A stretch of 64,000 bases of DNA from Curtobacterium pusillum (GCF_013359865.1 NZ_JABMCE010000085.1:242121-306120), one strand, 5' to 3'; counted from the stretch's first letter, positions 15,642-24,331 are shown. The notes: generated from the letters alone by a model not told the origin. Translations and numbers: made by a program.

Positions 15642-16672
15642 GCGTCGACCCCCTTCGCGCTCGTGCGGGTCGTGCGCGGTGCGCGCAGCCGTCTCGGTGT
15701 CTTCAGGCCGTCGCGTTCGCTGAGGAGGCGCCAGTTGATGATCGCGAAGACCACGGAGAAGATGAACAGCACCCAGGCGATCGCCGACCCGTACCCGAAG
15801 TCGAACTGGTTGAACGCCTGCTCGTACTGGTAGAGCACGATCGTCATGCCGGCCTCGTCCGGACCGCCGACGGCCTGCCCGTTGAAGAGGATCTGCGGCT
15901 CGGTGAAGAGCCCGAGTCCACCGATGGTCGACGTGATGACGGTGAACAGGATGACGGGCCGGAGGAGGGGGACCGTGATCCGGGAGAAGATCTGCCAGGT
16001 GTTCGCGCCGTCGACCTTCGCGGCGTCGTACAGCTCCGTCGAGATCGACTGCAACCCCGCGAGGTAGATGATCGCGTTGTACCCGGTCCAGCGCCAGATC
16101 ACCATCACCGAGATCGTGACCTTGATGCCCCAGTAGGACGACAGCCAGCCGACCGGGTCGGCACCGAGAGCACGCATCGCGGCGTTGACGAGGCCGAAGC
16201 CGTCGGAGAACACCGACCCGAACACGATGGCCATCGCGACCATGCTCGTGACGTTGGGGATGAAGAAGGCCACTCGGTAGAAGCCCTTCGCGCGGATGTC
16301 GCCGTGCAGCAGGAACGCGAGGACGAGCGCCAGGAACAGCATCGGGATCGTGGACATGATCCAGATGAGGAAGGTGTTCGAGACGGCGTTCCAGAACCGC
16401 GGGTCGCCGAGCAGGTACTGGTACTGCGCGAGTCCGACGAACGCGGGCGAGCCGATGCCGTCCCAGTCGGTGAACGACAGGACGATCGAGAACACGATCG
16501 GGAACAGGCCGAACACGAGGAACAGCACGTAGAACGGTGCGATCGCGACGTACTGCGGCCAGAACCGGCGAAGGCCGAAGCGCTTCCCGGTGGCGGCCGT
16601 GGTGATGGACGAGGTGGGGGTGCCGACGACGGCGGGGATGCTCGTGGTCCGTGGTGCCTGCTTGGTGCTCAT
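15638..16672 (-). CDS. Carbohydrate ABC transporter permease (MalF type)
   Basis: A 344-residue permease, CUT1 family, partner of the MalG-type protein. N-terminal 35 residues are Thr/Ala-rich, helix 1 is YVAIAPFYVLFLVFGLFPIV, and the EAA loop reads YDAAKVDGANTWQIFSRITVP (about 236-256). ATG at 16672 overlaps the binding-protein stop (ATGA), and its stop overlaps the next start. No ATP-binding subunit is encoded nearby, so a shared MsiK-like ATPase elsewhere is likely. Confidence 0.92.
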   Translation of the reverse strand: MSTKQAPRTTSIPAVVGTPTSSITTAATGKRFGLRRFWPQYVAIAPFYVLFLVFGLFPIVFSIVLSFTDWDGIGSPAFVGLAQYQYLLGDPRFWNAVSNTFLIWIMSTIPMLFLALVLAFLLHGDIRAKGFYRVAFFIPNVTSMVAMAIVFGSVFSDGFGLVNAAMRALGADPVGWLSSYWGIKVTISVMVIWRWTGYNAIIYLAGLQSISTELYDAAKVDGANTWQIFSRITVPLLRPVILFTVITSTIGGLGLFTEPQILFNGQAVGGPDEAGMTIVLYQYEQAFNQFDFGYGSAIAWVLFIFSVVFAIINWRLLSERDGLKTPRRLRAPRTTRTSAKGVDA

Positions 16673-17979
16673 GCCCGGACCCCGCGCTTCTCGAGGACCC
16701 GGTTGGTCTGGTCGACGGCGTCCTGCCAGGCGCGGTCGGGGTCCTTCCCCGCTGCCTCGACGTTGGTGATCTCGGTGGTGAAGGCGCCGATGAACCGTTC
16801 GGAGTTCGAGATGTACGTCACCGGGACGTCCATCGCCGAGGCGTTGAAGAACCCGAGCGGGTCCTGGTCGCCGAAGTAGTTCCCAGGGTTCCGCATGAGG
16901 CCGTTGTCGAACGACGCGGGCGTGGAGGGGAACAGCTGGACGTCGTTGTACGTGTGCGACTGCACCTCGGGGGAGGTGATCCACTGCGCGAACGCCGCAG
17001 CCGCAGCGGGGTCCTTGGAGGACTTCGGGACGGCGAGGAAGGAGCCGCCGCTGTTCCCGGGTCGCTCCGGCTGCCGCGCGATCCGCCACTTCCCGGCCGC
17101 GGCGGGAGCGGTGTCGTGGATGACCTGGGTCCACCAGGCGCCCTCGATCTGCCCGGCGACCCGGCCGGAGACCCAGCCCGCGTTCTGGTCGGTGCCGGAC
17201 TGCAGGTTGCCGGTCAGGCCGGAGCGCACGCACGCGACGGCGTTCTCCCACGCCTGCCGCACCGAGCTGTCGCTGCGCTCGAACACCGGCTGGTCGTCGC
17301 GGTCGAAGTACCGCGTGGGGCTCGCGGCGATGTACTGGGTGAAGAGCTGGTTCGCCGTGATCACGGTCGCCGACCCGGCACCCTTGCGGATCTTCGCGCC
17401 GAACGTCCGGAAGTCGTCCCAGGTCGTGATCGCGTCGGCGACCTCGTCCGGGTCCGTGGGCAGCCCGGCCTTCGCGAGCACGTCCTGCCGGTAGAAGAAC
17501 CCGGTCGGGCCGGTGTCCACGGGCCAGAAGCACTGCCGACCGCTCGGAGTCCGCCCGAGCGCGAGCTTCCAGTCGTAGTACTCGCCCTTCTTCGACGCAC
17601 CGCCGTGGTCGTCGAAGTCGGTGAAGAGGTCCTCGTCGGGGAAGTACAGCCAGCAGTTCGAGTTGACCATGAGCACGTCGGGGATGAACGCGTTGCCGGC
17701 GAGGGCCGTCCGGAACTTCGTGTCGTAGGACGCGCCGCCGATGAGGTCGGGCCTGAGCCGCATGGGCTCGTGGCCGCTGATCCCACCGGCGGCCTGCTTC
17801 AGGAACTTCGGGTCGAGGGAACGGTTCCAGTACCAGAGGACCAGTTCGTCGGGGTCCTTGGAGATGGCGGTGCCGGTGGAGCACCCGGTGAGGAGCGCCG
17901 TCGTGGCGAGGGCGCCGAGGGCGCCTGCGCCGGCGAGGAACCCCCGCCGGCTGAGACTGATCGATGGTGCTGCTGTCAC
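16669..17979 (-). CDS. Sugar-binding lipoprotein of the ABC importer
   Basis: A 436-residue extracellular solute-binding protein, family 1. The signal combines a twin-arginine-like SRRGFLAGAG (10-19) with a lipobox LLTGC (Cys33), so it is probably a Tat-exported lipoprotein. The mature part has the MalE-type pattern (ELVLWYWNRSLDPKFLKQAA; SGLTGNLQSGTDQNAGWVSG). Start GTG 17979 with AGCAGG upstream. First gene of the importer operon, divergent from the oxidoreductase fusion and controlled from the same operator region. The sugar is not predictable from sequence. Confidence 0.92.
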   Translation of the reverse strand: MTAAPSISLSRRGFLAGAGALGALATTALLTGCSTGTAISKDPDELVLWYWNRSLDPKFLKQAAGGISGHEPMRLRPDLIGGASYDTKFRTALAGNAFIPDVLMVNSNCWLYFPDEDLFTDFDDHGGASKKGEYYDWKLALGRTPSGRQCFWPVDTGPTGFFYRQDVLAKAGLPTDPDEVADAITTWDDFRTFGAKIRKGAGSATVITANQLFTQYIAASPTRYFDRDDQPVFERSDSSVRQAWENAVACVRSGLTGNLQSGTDQNAGWVSGRVAGQIEGAWWTQVIHDTAPAAAGKWRIARQPERPGNSGGSFLAVPKSSKDPAAAAAFAQWITSPEVQSHTYNDVQLFPSTPASFDNGLMRNPGNYFGDQDPLGFFNASAMDVPVTYISNSERFIGAFTTEITNVEAAGKDPDRAWQDAVDQTNRVLEKRGVRA

Positions 17980-18027
17980 GGAGTACCTGCTCTCGTCGTT
18001 GAGATCGGGATACCTGGAGCGTTCGAC

Positions 18028-18041
18028 CGTGAACGCTCACG
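18028..18041. promoter_or_regulatory. LacI-type operator 1
   Basis: CGTGAACGCTCACG, an imperfect palindrome. It shares CGTGAA-N-G-N-TCACG with a second site 104 bases away, close to ten helical turns, which would allow looping. It lies on the importer side of the divergent promoter region. Confidence 0.7.
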
Positions 18042-18131
18042 AAGTGGCTCAGAGCCTGCCCGCACCGACACGCCGTGTCAAGCACCAGGATCGTTGCAGT
18101 GCTGCTCCGAGGGCATTACGTTCGTCACGAC

Positions 18132-18145
18132 CGTGAAGGTTCACG
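18132..18145. promoter_or_regulatory. LacI-type operator 2
   Basis: CGTGAAGGTTCACG lies 17 bases before the oxidoreductase ATG and just upstream of its probable -10 (ATAGGG, 18151-18156). Same consensus as operator 1. The LacI gene starting at 20202 is the natural candidate to bind both. Confidence 0.75.
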
Positions 18146-18162
18146 ACACGATAGGGATCCGC

Positions 18163-20223
18163 ATGTCAGCGCAGACCGCGCCCACCACCGGCAACAGCAC
18201 GACCGGCCGCCACGACGCCCCCGGCTGGGCCGTCCTCGGCCCCGGCGGCATCGCCCGCCGCTTCCTCTCCCAGCTGCCGGCGAGCGGTGTCGGCGCGACC
18301 ATCGTCGCGGCCGGGAGCTCCTCGCCGGACCGCGCGCGGGCCTTCGCCGCGGACGCCGTCGAGCACGGGTTCGCCGACGTCGCCGCGGTCTCCTACGCCG
18401 ACGCCCTCGCCGACCCCAGCGTGGACGCCGTGTACGTCTCGACGGTGCACACCGGTCACGCCGCGCTCGTGCTCGCCGCGCTCGAGGCGGGCAAGGCCGT
18501 CCTGTGCGAGAAGCCGCTGTCGCCGAACCACGGCACCGCGATGGCGCTCGCCGATGCCGCGCGCCAGGCCGGCCTGCCGCTCGTCGAGGCGTACATGTAC
18601 CGCTTCCACCCGCAGACCGCGGCACTGCTGGACCTCGTCCGCCAGGGCTCGATCGGCGCCGTGACGCACGTCGACGCCTCGTTCGCGTTCCGCTCCGGTG
18701 ACCGGACCGGGCGTCTCTTCGACGTCGACACCGCCGGTGGGGGCATCCTCGACGTCGGCGGCTACCCGGTGACGATGGCGGCGGCGATCGTCCAGGCCGC
18801 GACCGGGGTGGCCGCCGCGGAGCCGACCGAGCTCACCGCCACGGGGACGCTCGGGCCGACGGGCGTCGACGAGTGGACCGTCGCGCACCTGACGTACACG
18901 CCGGGCATCACCGCCAGTGTCCGCACCGGTGTCCGCGTCCAGGACGAGAACGCGGTCGTGGTGTACGGCACGACCGGGAAGATCACGCTCACCGACCCGT
19001 GGACGCTCGGCGAGGAGCCCACGATCGAGGTCCACACCGTCGACGAGGAGCCGCGCGCGCTGTCCTTCGCGGGGGCGCACCCCTACGCGCTCGAGGCCGA
19101 CGCCACCACCGCGGCCCTCGCCGACCGCAGGGTCGACGCGCCGCAGATGACCCTCGACGAGTCGCTCGCCGCAGCTCGCACGCTGGACCGCTGGCGCGCC
19201 GCGATCGGCCTGCGCTTCCCGTTCGAGGCCGAGACCGCCGACATCCCGACGGTCAGCGGCCGACCGCTCGTCGTCGCCGCACGCGAACCAGAGCGGACCG
19301 ACGTCCCGATGCGGTACGGCGAGATCGCGGGCGTCGGGAAACGGATGTCCCGGCTCGTCATGGGCGTCGACAACCAGCCCGACCTCGCGCACGCCAGCGC
19401 GATCTTCGACCTGTTCGTCGAGCAGGGCGGCAACGTCTTCGACACCGGGTACATCTACGGCGGCGGCGTGCTCGAGGGGCGGCTCGGCACGTGGATCCGG
19501 AACCGCGGGGTCCGCGAGGACGTGGTGGTCATCACGAAGGGCGCGCACACGCCCTACTGCGACCCGGAGTCGCTCAGCCGACAGCTGCTCGAGAGCCTCG
19601 AGCGCCAGGGCACCGACTACGCGGACATCTACATGATGCACCGCGACGACGAGGACGTCCCCGTGGGGGAGTTCGTCGACGTCCTCGACGAGCACCGTCG
19701 CGCCGGCCGCATCCGCGTGTACGGCGGGTCGAACTGGAGCACGGCGCGCTTCGACGAGGCGAACGAGTACGCCCGTGCCAACGGCAGGCACGAGTTCGAG
19801 GTCCTCAGCAACCACTTCGGCCTCGCCGAGGCGTACGACGTGCCGTGGGCGGGGTGCCGGCACGCGACCGACGCCGCGTCGAAGCAGTGGCTCGAGGAAC
19901 GTCAGGTGCCCCTGCTGCCGTGGTCCTCGCAGGCGCGCGGGTTCTTCACCGGCCGGGCGAAGCCGGAGGACACCAGCGACGCCGAGCTCGTCCGCTGCTA
20001 CTACAGCGACGAGAACTTCGAGCGCCTCCGTCGCGCGTCCGAGCTCGGCGAGCGGTTCGGCGTGCCGGCCACGGCGATCGCGCTCGCCTACGTCCTGAAC
20101 CAGCCGTTCCCGACCTTCCCGCTCTTCGGACCGCGTACGATCGCGGAAGCCCGTTCCTCCATGACGGGTCTCTCCGTCGACCTCACTCCCGAACAGGTGG
20201 CATGGCTGGACCTCCGCGACTGA
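18163..20223 (+). CDS. Fusion: Gfo/Idh/MocA dehydrogenase + aldo/keto reductase
   Basis: A 686-residue two-enzyme fusion. Residues about 20-360 are a Gfo/Idh/MocA oxidoreductase: nucleotide loop LGPGGIARRF, the EKPLSPN motif, and GGGILDVGGYP in the C-terminal domain. Residues about 385-686 are an aldo/keto reductase with the catalytic tetrad in place: FDTGYIYGGG (Asp, Tyr), VVVITKGAH (Lys), YADIYMMHRDD (His); it ends in the NADP-binding GPRTIAEARSS. One frame with no stop or frameshift. Divergent from a sugar importer and followed by a LacI gene, so both domains probably act on the imported sugar or polyol. Confidence 0.88.
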   Translation: MSAQTAPTTGNSTTGRHDAPGWAVLGPGGIARRFLSQLPASGVGATIVAAGSSSPDRARAFAADAVEHGFADVAAVSYADALADPSVDAVYVSTVHTGHAALVLAALEAGKAVLCEKPLSPNHGTAMALADAARQAGLPLVEAYMYRFHPQTAALLDLVRQGSIGAVTHVDASFAFRSGDRTGRLFDVDTAGGGILDVGGYPVTMAAAIVQAATGVAAAEPTELTATGTLGPTGVDEWTVAHLTYTPGITASVRTGVRVQDENAVVVYGTTGKITLTDPWTLGEEPTIEVHTVDEEPRALSFAGAHPYALEADATTAALADRRVDAPQMTLDESLAAARTLDRWRAAIGLRFPFEAETADIPTVSGRPLVVAAREPERTDVPMRYGEIAGVGKRMSRLVMGVDNQPDLAHASAIFDLFVEQGGNVFDTGYIYGGGVLEGRLGTWIRNRGVREDVVVITKGAHTPYCDPESLSRQLLESLERQGTDYADIYMMHRDDEDVPVGEFVDVLDEHRRAGRIRVYGGSNWSTARFDEANEYARANGRHEFEVLSNHFGLAEAYDVPWAGCRHATDAASKQWLEERQVPLLPWSSQARGFFTGRAKPEDTSDAELVRCYYSDENFERLRRASELGERFGVPATAIALAYVLNQPFPTFPLFGPRTIAEARSSMTGLSVDLTPEQVAWLDLRD

Positions 20224-21245
20224 CGCCCCAGCACCCGGACCCGCTCCCCGCGAGCAGCAGCCCCGGCGGCCGGGCGACGATCCTCGACGTCGCCGCGGCC
20301 GCCGGGGTGTCCCGGCAGACCGTCACCCGGGCGATGAACGGCATGTCCGGCATCAGTGCGGCGACGAAGCAGCGGGTCCTCGCCGAGGCCGAACGGCTCG
20401 ACTACCGCCCCTCGCGGTTCGGTCGCGGACTGGTCACCGGCGGCGACCACCAGCTCGGACTCGTCGTGAACGACCTGCGGAACCCCTACACGCCGCAGCT
20501 CGCGTCCGCGGTCTTCCGGCTCGCGGCCGAGCAGGGGTGGAACGTCATGCTCGCCGACGTCGACCTGGCGAGCGACGCCGACCGGATGGTCCAGGCGCTC
20601 GGGGCGCAGACCGACGTGGTCATCGGGTACCTCGGTTCGCGCCGGGAGCGGTGGAACGAGCTCCTCGGCACGGTGCCGATGGTGGAGCTCGACCCGTACG
20701 CCGAGCCGCCGACCGCAGCCGTCTGGATCGACCCCGCGGACGCGATCGAGGTCCTCGCCGACCATCTGGTGGCGACGGGCGTGCGGCATCCCGTCGTGCT
20801 CGACAACTCGTCGCCGGAGCACACCAGCGTCCGCGGCGTGCTCATGATGGACGCCCTCCAGCGCCGCGGCTACCTCCCGGAACTCGTGCACGCGGAGCAC
20901 GGTACGGCCGAGTGCGGCGCCGAGGAGACGGTCCGGATCCTGGCGCGGAAGCGTCGACTCGACGCGATCCTGGCGTTCAACGACGTGATGGCGCTCGGTG
21001 TGCTGCAGGCCTGCCGTCGCGCCGGGGTGGACGTCCCCGGAGACGTCCGCGTCGTCGGGGTGGACGGGCTGCCCCTCGGCTCGCTCGTCGCACCGACGCT
21101 GACGACCCTCGCGGTGGACCTCGACGCCGTCGCGCGCGAGGCGCTCGACCTCGCGCTCGGCATGCTGTCGGGTGCGCTGCCCCGCCAGGGCGCTGCAGTG
21201 CAGCGGACGGTGCGACACAGCCTGCTCCTGCGCGAGTCGGCGTAG
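20202..21245 (+). CDS. LacI family repressor of the sugar locus
   Basis: A 347-residue protein. After a Pro-rich lead of about 25 residues comes the LacI HTH and hinge (ATILDVAAAAGVSRQTVTRA, about 27-46; RVLAEAERLDYRPSRFGRGL). The effector domain follows (LGLVVNDLRNPYTPQLAS; DAILAFNDVMALGVLQA; VRVVGVDGLPLGSL). ATG 20202 overlaps the fusion gene by 22 bases and no later start precedes the HTH. Same operon as the oxidoreductase, hence likely autoregulated through operators at 18028 and 18132. Confidence 0.92.
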   Translation: MAGPPRLTPQHPDPLPASSSPGGRATILDVAAAAGVSRQTVTRAMNGMSGISAATKQRVLAEAERLDYRPSRFGRGLVTGGDHQLGLVVNDLRNPYTPQLASAVFRLAAEQGWNVMLADVDLASDADRMVQALGAQTDVVIGYLGSRRERWNELLGTVPMVELDPYAEPPTAAVWIDPADAIEVLADHLVATGVRHPVVLDNSSPEHTSVRGVLMMDALQRRGYLPELVHAEHGTAECGAEETVRILARKRRLDAILAFNDVMALGVLQACRRAGVDVPGDVRVVGVDGLPLGSLVAPTLTTLAVDLDAVAREALDLALGMLSGALPRQGAAVQRTVRHSLLLRESA

Positions 21246-21304
21246 CGCGACGCTCGGCGGCGACGCGCCTACCGGGCGGCGACGCGCCCTGGACGTGACC
21301 CGGT

Positions 21305-21352
21305 GACGGACTGGAGGCGCGGTGCACGCCCGCACCGCGCCTCCAGTCCGTC
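21305..21352. repeat. GGAGGCGCGG palindrome, copy 2
   Basis: A perfect 21-bp stem around a 6-base loop: GACGGACTGGAGGCGCGG with TGC next to the loop on the left, fully complementary on the right. It lies 60 bases after the lacI stop and before the next promoter. The left arm is identical over 21 bases to copy 3 at 24365. Confidence 0.9.
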
Positions 21353-21356
21353 GACC

Positions 21357-21394
21357 GGTTGCATTTGCAACCAATACCGTCCAGACGGTACACT
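21357..21394 (+). promoter_or_regulatory. Promoter with two palindromes ahead of the MFS gene
   Basis: -35 TTGCAA (21365-21370), an 18-base spacer and -10 TACACT (21389-21394). The palindrome TACCGTCCAGACGGTA (21375-21390) fills the spacer, a typical TetR-repressor position. A second inverted repeat, GGTTGCATTTGCAACC (21357-21372), overlaps the -35. No regulator gene is adjacent on this side. Confidence 0.7.
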
Positions 21395-21487
21395 CGTGAG
21401 GTCCTGACGGGGCGCGTGCCCGCACCGCGCCCCGTCTCGTCTGCACCGCCGTCGACCCGGTCCGGCTCGAAGTCCCAGGAGTCCGAA

Positions 21488-23011
21488 GTGTCCGCACTGC
21501 TCACCAGCCCCGTCGCCACCGCCGTCACCGGCAGCCGTGCCCGACGGTTCGCCGCGCTCGCCGTGCTGATGCTCCCCGTCCTGCTCATCTCGGTCGACAA
21601 CACCGTGCTGAGCTTCGCGCTCCCGTCGATCTCCCGCGCACTGAACCCCGACGCCACCACGCAGCTCTGGATCGTCGACGCCTACCCGCTCGTCCTCGCG
21701 GGCCTGCTCGTCGTGATGGGCAGCATCGGCGACCGCATCGGCCGCCGCCGGATCCTCGTGACCGGCGCCACCGGCTTCGCGGTGTTCTCGGTCGCGGCGG
21801 CGTTCGCGACGGATGCCTGGATGCTCGTCGCTGCCCGGATCGTGATGGGCGTGTTCGGGGCCATGCTCATGCCGGCGACGCTGTCGATCATCCGCAACGT
21901 CTTCGTCGACGCGGGGGAGCGGCGGATGGCGCTCGCCCTCTGGTCGACGATGTTCGCGGCCGGCAACGCCCTCGGGCCGCTCGTCGGCGGCGTCCTCCTC
22001 GCGCACTTCCACTGGGGCTCCGTGTTCCTCGTCGCGGTGCCGATCCTCGTGCTCATGCTCGTCGGCGTGCCGTTCTGCGTGCCGGAGTCCCGCGACCCGA
22101 ACCCGGGGCCGGTCGACGTGCCGAGCATGTTCCTGTCGCTCGGCGCCCTCGCCCCCACGGCGTGGGCGATCAAGTCCGTGGTGCATCCGGAGGAGCGGGG
22201 CTTCGCGATCGCCATGCTCGCGGTCGGCGTGCTCTGCGGGGTCGCGTTCGTGCGCCGGCAGCTCCGGTCGCGGACCCCGATGCTCGACCTCAGACTGTTC
22301 CGGAGCACGGCGTTCACCGGCGGCGTGCTGATGAACATGACGGCGATGTTCTCGCTCACCGGGTTCCTCTTCTTCATCGCGCAGCACCTGCAGCTCGTCG
22401 CCGGCCTCGACCCGTTCGCCTCGGGCGTCGTGCTCGTCCCCGGATCGGTGCTCACGATCGTGGCGGGGCTCGTCGTCGTGCCGGTCGTCGCCCGGGTAGC
22501 GCCGCGCTGGGTCGTCGCCGTGTCCCTGCTGTTCTCGGCGGCCGCGTACGCGATGGTGTCGGTGCTCGGGCACCACGCCTCGATCGTGGCGCTCGCGTTC
22601 GCGTTCGTGCTGCTCGGCATCGGCATCGGGGCGTCCGAGACGGTCACGAACGACCTCATCATCTCGACGGCGCCCGCGGACAAGGCCGGTGCGGCGTCGG
22701 CGATGTCCGAGACGGCGTACGAGATCGGCGCCGTGCTCGGCACCGCGGTGCTCGGGACGATCCTGGCCACCGCCTACCGGGCGCACGTCGTCGTGCCGGA
22801 CGGGTTGTCCTCGTCGGCGCACACCGCGGCCCAGGAAACCCTCGGCGGTGCGGTGTCCGCCGCCGCCGACCTCGGCGGCTCGGCGGGACAGGCGCTCCTC
22901 GAGTCGGCGCGGGCGGCGTTCGACTCCGGGGTGACGGTCACGGCGGGGGTCGCGGCGCTCCTCATGGTCGTCGCGGCGGCCGGCGCGGTCGTCATGCTCA
23001 AGCGGCGCTGA
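21488..23011 (+). CDS. MFS drug exporter, DHA2 type (14 TM)
   Basis: A 507-residue efflux protein resembling SmvA/QacA. First helix LMLPVLLISVDNTVLSFALP with the family's Asp-Asn-Thr, TQLWIVDAYPLVLAGLLV, the A motif GSIGDRIGRRRILV, and motif C in NALGPLVGGVLLA. A later extracellular Ala/Ser-rich loop (about 440-485) precedes the last helix. The start is GTG 21488 with AGGAG 7 bases upstream. Expression is probably controlled by a repressor at the promoter palindrome 21375-21390. Not the same protein as the exporter at 5083. Confidence 0.88.
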   Translation: MSALLTSPVATAVTGSRARRFAALAVLMLPVLLISVDNTVLSFALPSISRALNPDATTQLWIVDAYPLVLAGLLVVMGSIGDRIGRRRILVTGATGFAVFSVAAAFATDAWMLVAARIVMGVFGAMLMPATLSIIRNVFVDAGERRMALALWSTMFAAGNALGPLVGGVLLAHFHWGSVFLVAVPILVLMLVGVPFCVPESRDPNPGPVDVPSMFLSLGALAPTAWAIKSVVHPEERGFAIAMLAVGVLCGVAFVRRQLRSRTPMLDLRLFRSTAFTGGVLMNMTAMFSLTGFLFFIAQHLQLVAGLDPFASGVVLVPGSVLTIVAGLVVVPVVARVAPRWVVAVSLLFSAAAYAMVSVLGHHASIVALAFAFVLLGIGIGASETVTNDLIISTAPADKAGAASAMSETAYEIGAVLGTAVLGTILATAYRAHVVVPDGLSSSAHTAAQETLGGAVSAAADLGGSAGQALLESARAAFDSGVTVTAGVAALLMVVAAAGAVVMLKRR

Positions 23012-23075
23012 GGCGACAGCTCGCCTCGCCGGAGCCCCGCACGGCACGCCCGGGATCGGACGAACCTGGGAATCG

Positions 23076-23106
23076 TTGACCTCAACCAGGGTTGAGGTCA
23101 TACGTT
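23076..23106 (+). promoter_or_regulatory. SoxR/MerR-type promoter with 19-base spacer
   Basis: -35 TTGACC (23076-23081), a 19-base spacer and -10 TACGTT (23101-23106). The spacer holds a perfect dyad with arms GACCTCAACC and GGTTGAGGTC separated by AG (23078-23099). The inner part, CCTCAA-N6-TTGAGG, equals the half-sites of the E. coli SoxR box, and an overlong spacer is the hallmark of MerR-family activators. It drives the flavin reductase and probably sodA. Confidence 0.8.
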
Positions 23107-23162
23107 GGGACAAGGCCGCGGAGCCGCGGCCCTCCCCATCCGAAGGAACGGCCACGACTCCC

Positions 23163-23672
23163 ATGCCCGACGAAGCACCGGCGACCATCGCGGACGCGTA
23201 CAAGGCCGCCTTCCGCGGGCACCCCGCCGGTGTCGCGGTCATCACCGCGGAGGGCCCGGACGGCCCCACCGGCCTGACCGCGTCCAGCGTCGCCAGCGTC
23301 GCCATCGACCCGCCCGTGCTCGTCTTCTCACTGTCCACGAACTCCGGGTCCGCCGGTGTCGTGCTCGGTGCCCCGGTCTTCGTCGTGCACCTGGTCGACT
23401 CCCTCGGCGTCGCCCTCGCGAAGCGCTTCGCCGCGACGGGCAGTCCGGCGGCCGACGACCCGATCTGGGGCACCCTCCCGTCGGGGGACCGCTACCTGCC
23501 GAGTGCCGCGAGTGCCCTCCGCTGCCGACCCCTGTCGACCACGCCGATCGGTTCGTCGACGGTCGTCGTCGCCGAGGTCCTCGACATCGTCGTCGGCCTC
23601 GAGCGGGGCGAGCCGCTGGTCTACCACAACCGGGAATTCCACTCCCTCACCGATCGTTCCCGGCTCTCGTGA
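23163..23672 (+). CDS. Flavin reductase-like (split barrel) protein
   Basis: A 169-residue flavin-dependent enzyme. FRGHPAGVAVITAEGPDGPTG (about 17-37) and GLTASSVASVAIDPPVLVFSL are the FMN-binding features of the flavin reductase family; HNREFHSL is the usual C-terminal motif. It probably reduces free flavin with NAD(P)H for a partner or for stress defence. Start ATG 23163, about 57 bases after the SoxR-type -10. Followed 44 bases later by superoxide dismutase, so oxidative-stress control is inferred. Confidence 0.87.
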   Translation: MPDEAPATIADAYKAAFRGHPAGVAVITAEGPDGPTGLTASSVASVAIDPPVLVFSLSTNSGSAGVVLGAPVFVVHLVDSLGVALAKRFAATGSPAADDPIWGTLPSGDRYLPSAASALRCRPLSTTPIGSSTVVVAEVLDIVVGLERGEPLVYHNREFHSLTDRSRLS

Positions 23673-23716
23673 GCCGCGGAGCACCATCCGCCCACCACTG
23701 ATCGAAAGGAACTCAC

Positions 23717-24331
23717 ATGGCTGAGTACACCCTGCCGGAGCTGCCGTACGACTACGCCGCGCTCGAGCCGCACATCAGCGGCAAGATCATGCAGCTGCAC
23801 CACGACAAGCACCACCAGACCTACGTGACGGGCGCGAACACCGCGCTCGAGCAGCTCGCCGAGGCCCGCGAGTCCGGGAACCTGGCGAACGTCAACAAGC
23901 TCGAGAAGGACCTCGCGTTCCACCTGGGCGGCCACGTGAACCACTCGATCTTCTGGACCAACCTCGGCCCGGAGACGAAGGTCCCCGAGGGCGAGCTCGC
24001 CGCGGCGATCGACGAGTTCTTCGGCTCGTTCGAGAAGTTCCAGGCCCAGTTCGCCGCCGTCGCCAACGGCATCCAGGGCTCCGGCTGGTCGGTCCTCGCC
24101 TGGGACACCCTCGGTCAGAAGCTCACGACCTTCCAGCTGTTCGACCAGCAGGGCAACATCCCGTTCGGCCTCGTGCCGATCTTCATGCTCGACATGTGGG
24201 AGCACGCCTTCTACCTCGACTACCTCAACGTCAAGGCGGACTACGTGAAGGCCGTCTGGAACATCGTCGACTGGGAGAACGTCGCCGCGCGCTTCGCGAA
24301 CGCGAAGTCGCAGAACTTCGTCACGCTCTGA
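23717..24331 (+). CDS. sodA: Mn/Fe superoxide dismutase
   Basis: A 204-residue cytoplasmic enzyme that dismutates superoxide. It opens [20 protein letters not shown]. Metal ligands are His28 ([10 protein letters not shown]), the His in [10 protein letters not shown], Asp and His in [11 protein letters not shown]. Aromatic and Gln/Gly context ([10 protein letters not shown]) is of the Mn type, though Mn versus Fe cannot be fixed by eye. AAAGGA precedes the ATG. Follows a flavin reductase behind a SoxR-like promoter, with no clear promoter of its own in the 44-base gap. Confidence 0.95.
   Translation: MAEYTLPELPYDYAALEPHISGKIMQLHHDKHHQTYVTGANTALEQLAEARESGNLANVNKLEKDLAFHLGGHVNHSIFWTNLGPETKVPEGELAAAIDEFFGSFEKFQAQFAAVANGIQGSGWSVLAWDTLGQKLTTFQLFDQQGNIPFGLVPIFMLDMWEHAFYLDYLNVKADYVKAVWNIVDWENVAARFANAKSQNFVTL

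Noticed and set aside
16651..18162. Upstream in-frame extension of the oxidoreductase fusion
   Set aside because: It would run antisense through the whole binding-protein gene and both LacI operators. The ATG at 18163 fits the family N-terminus.
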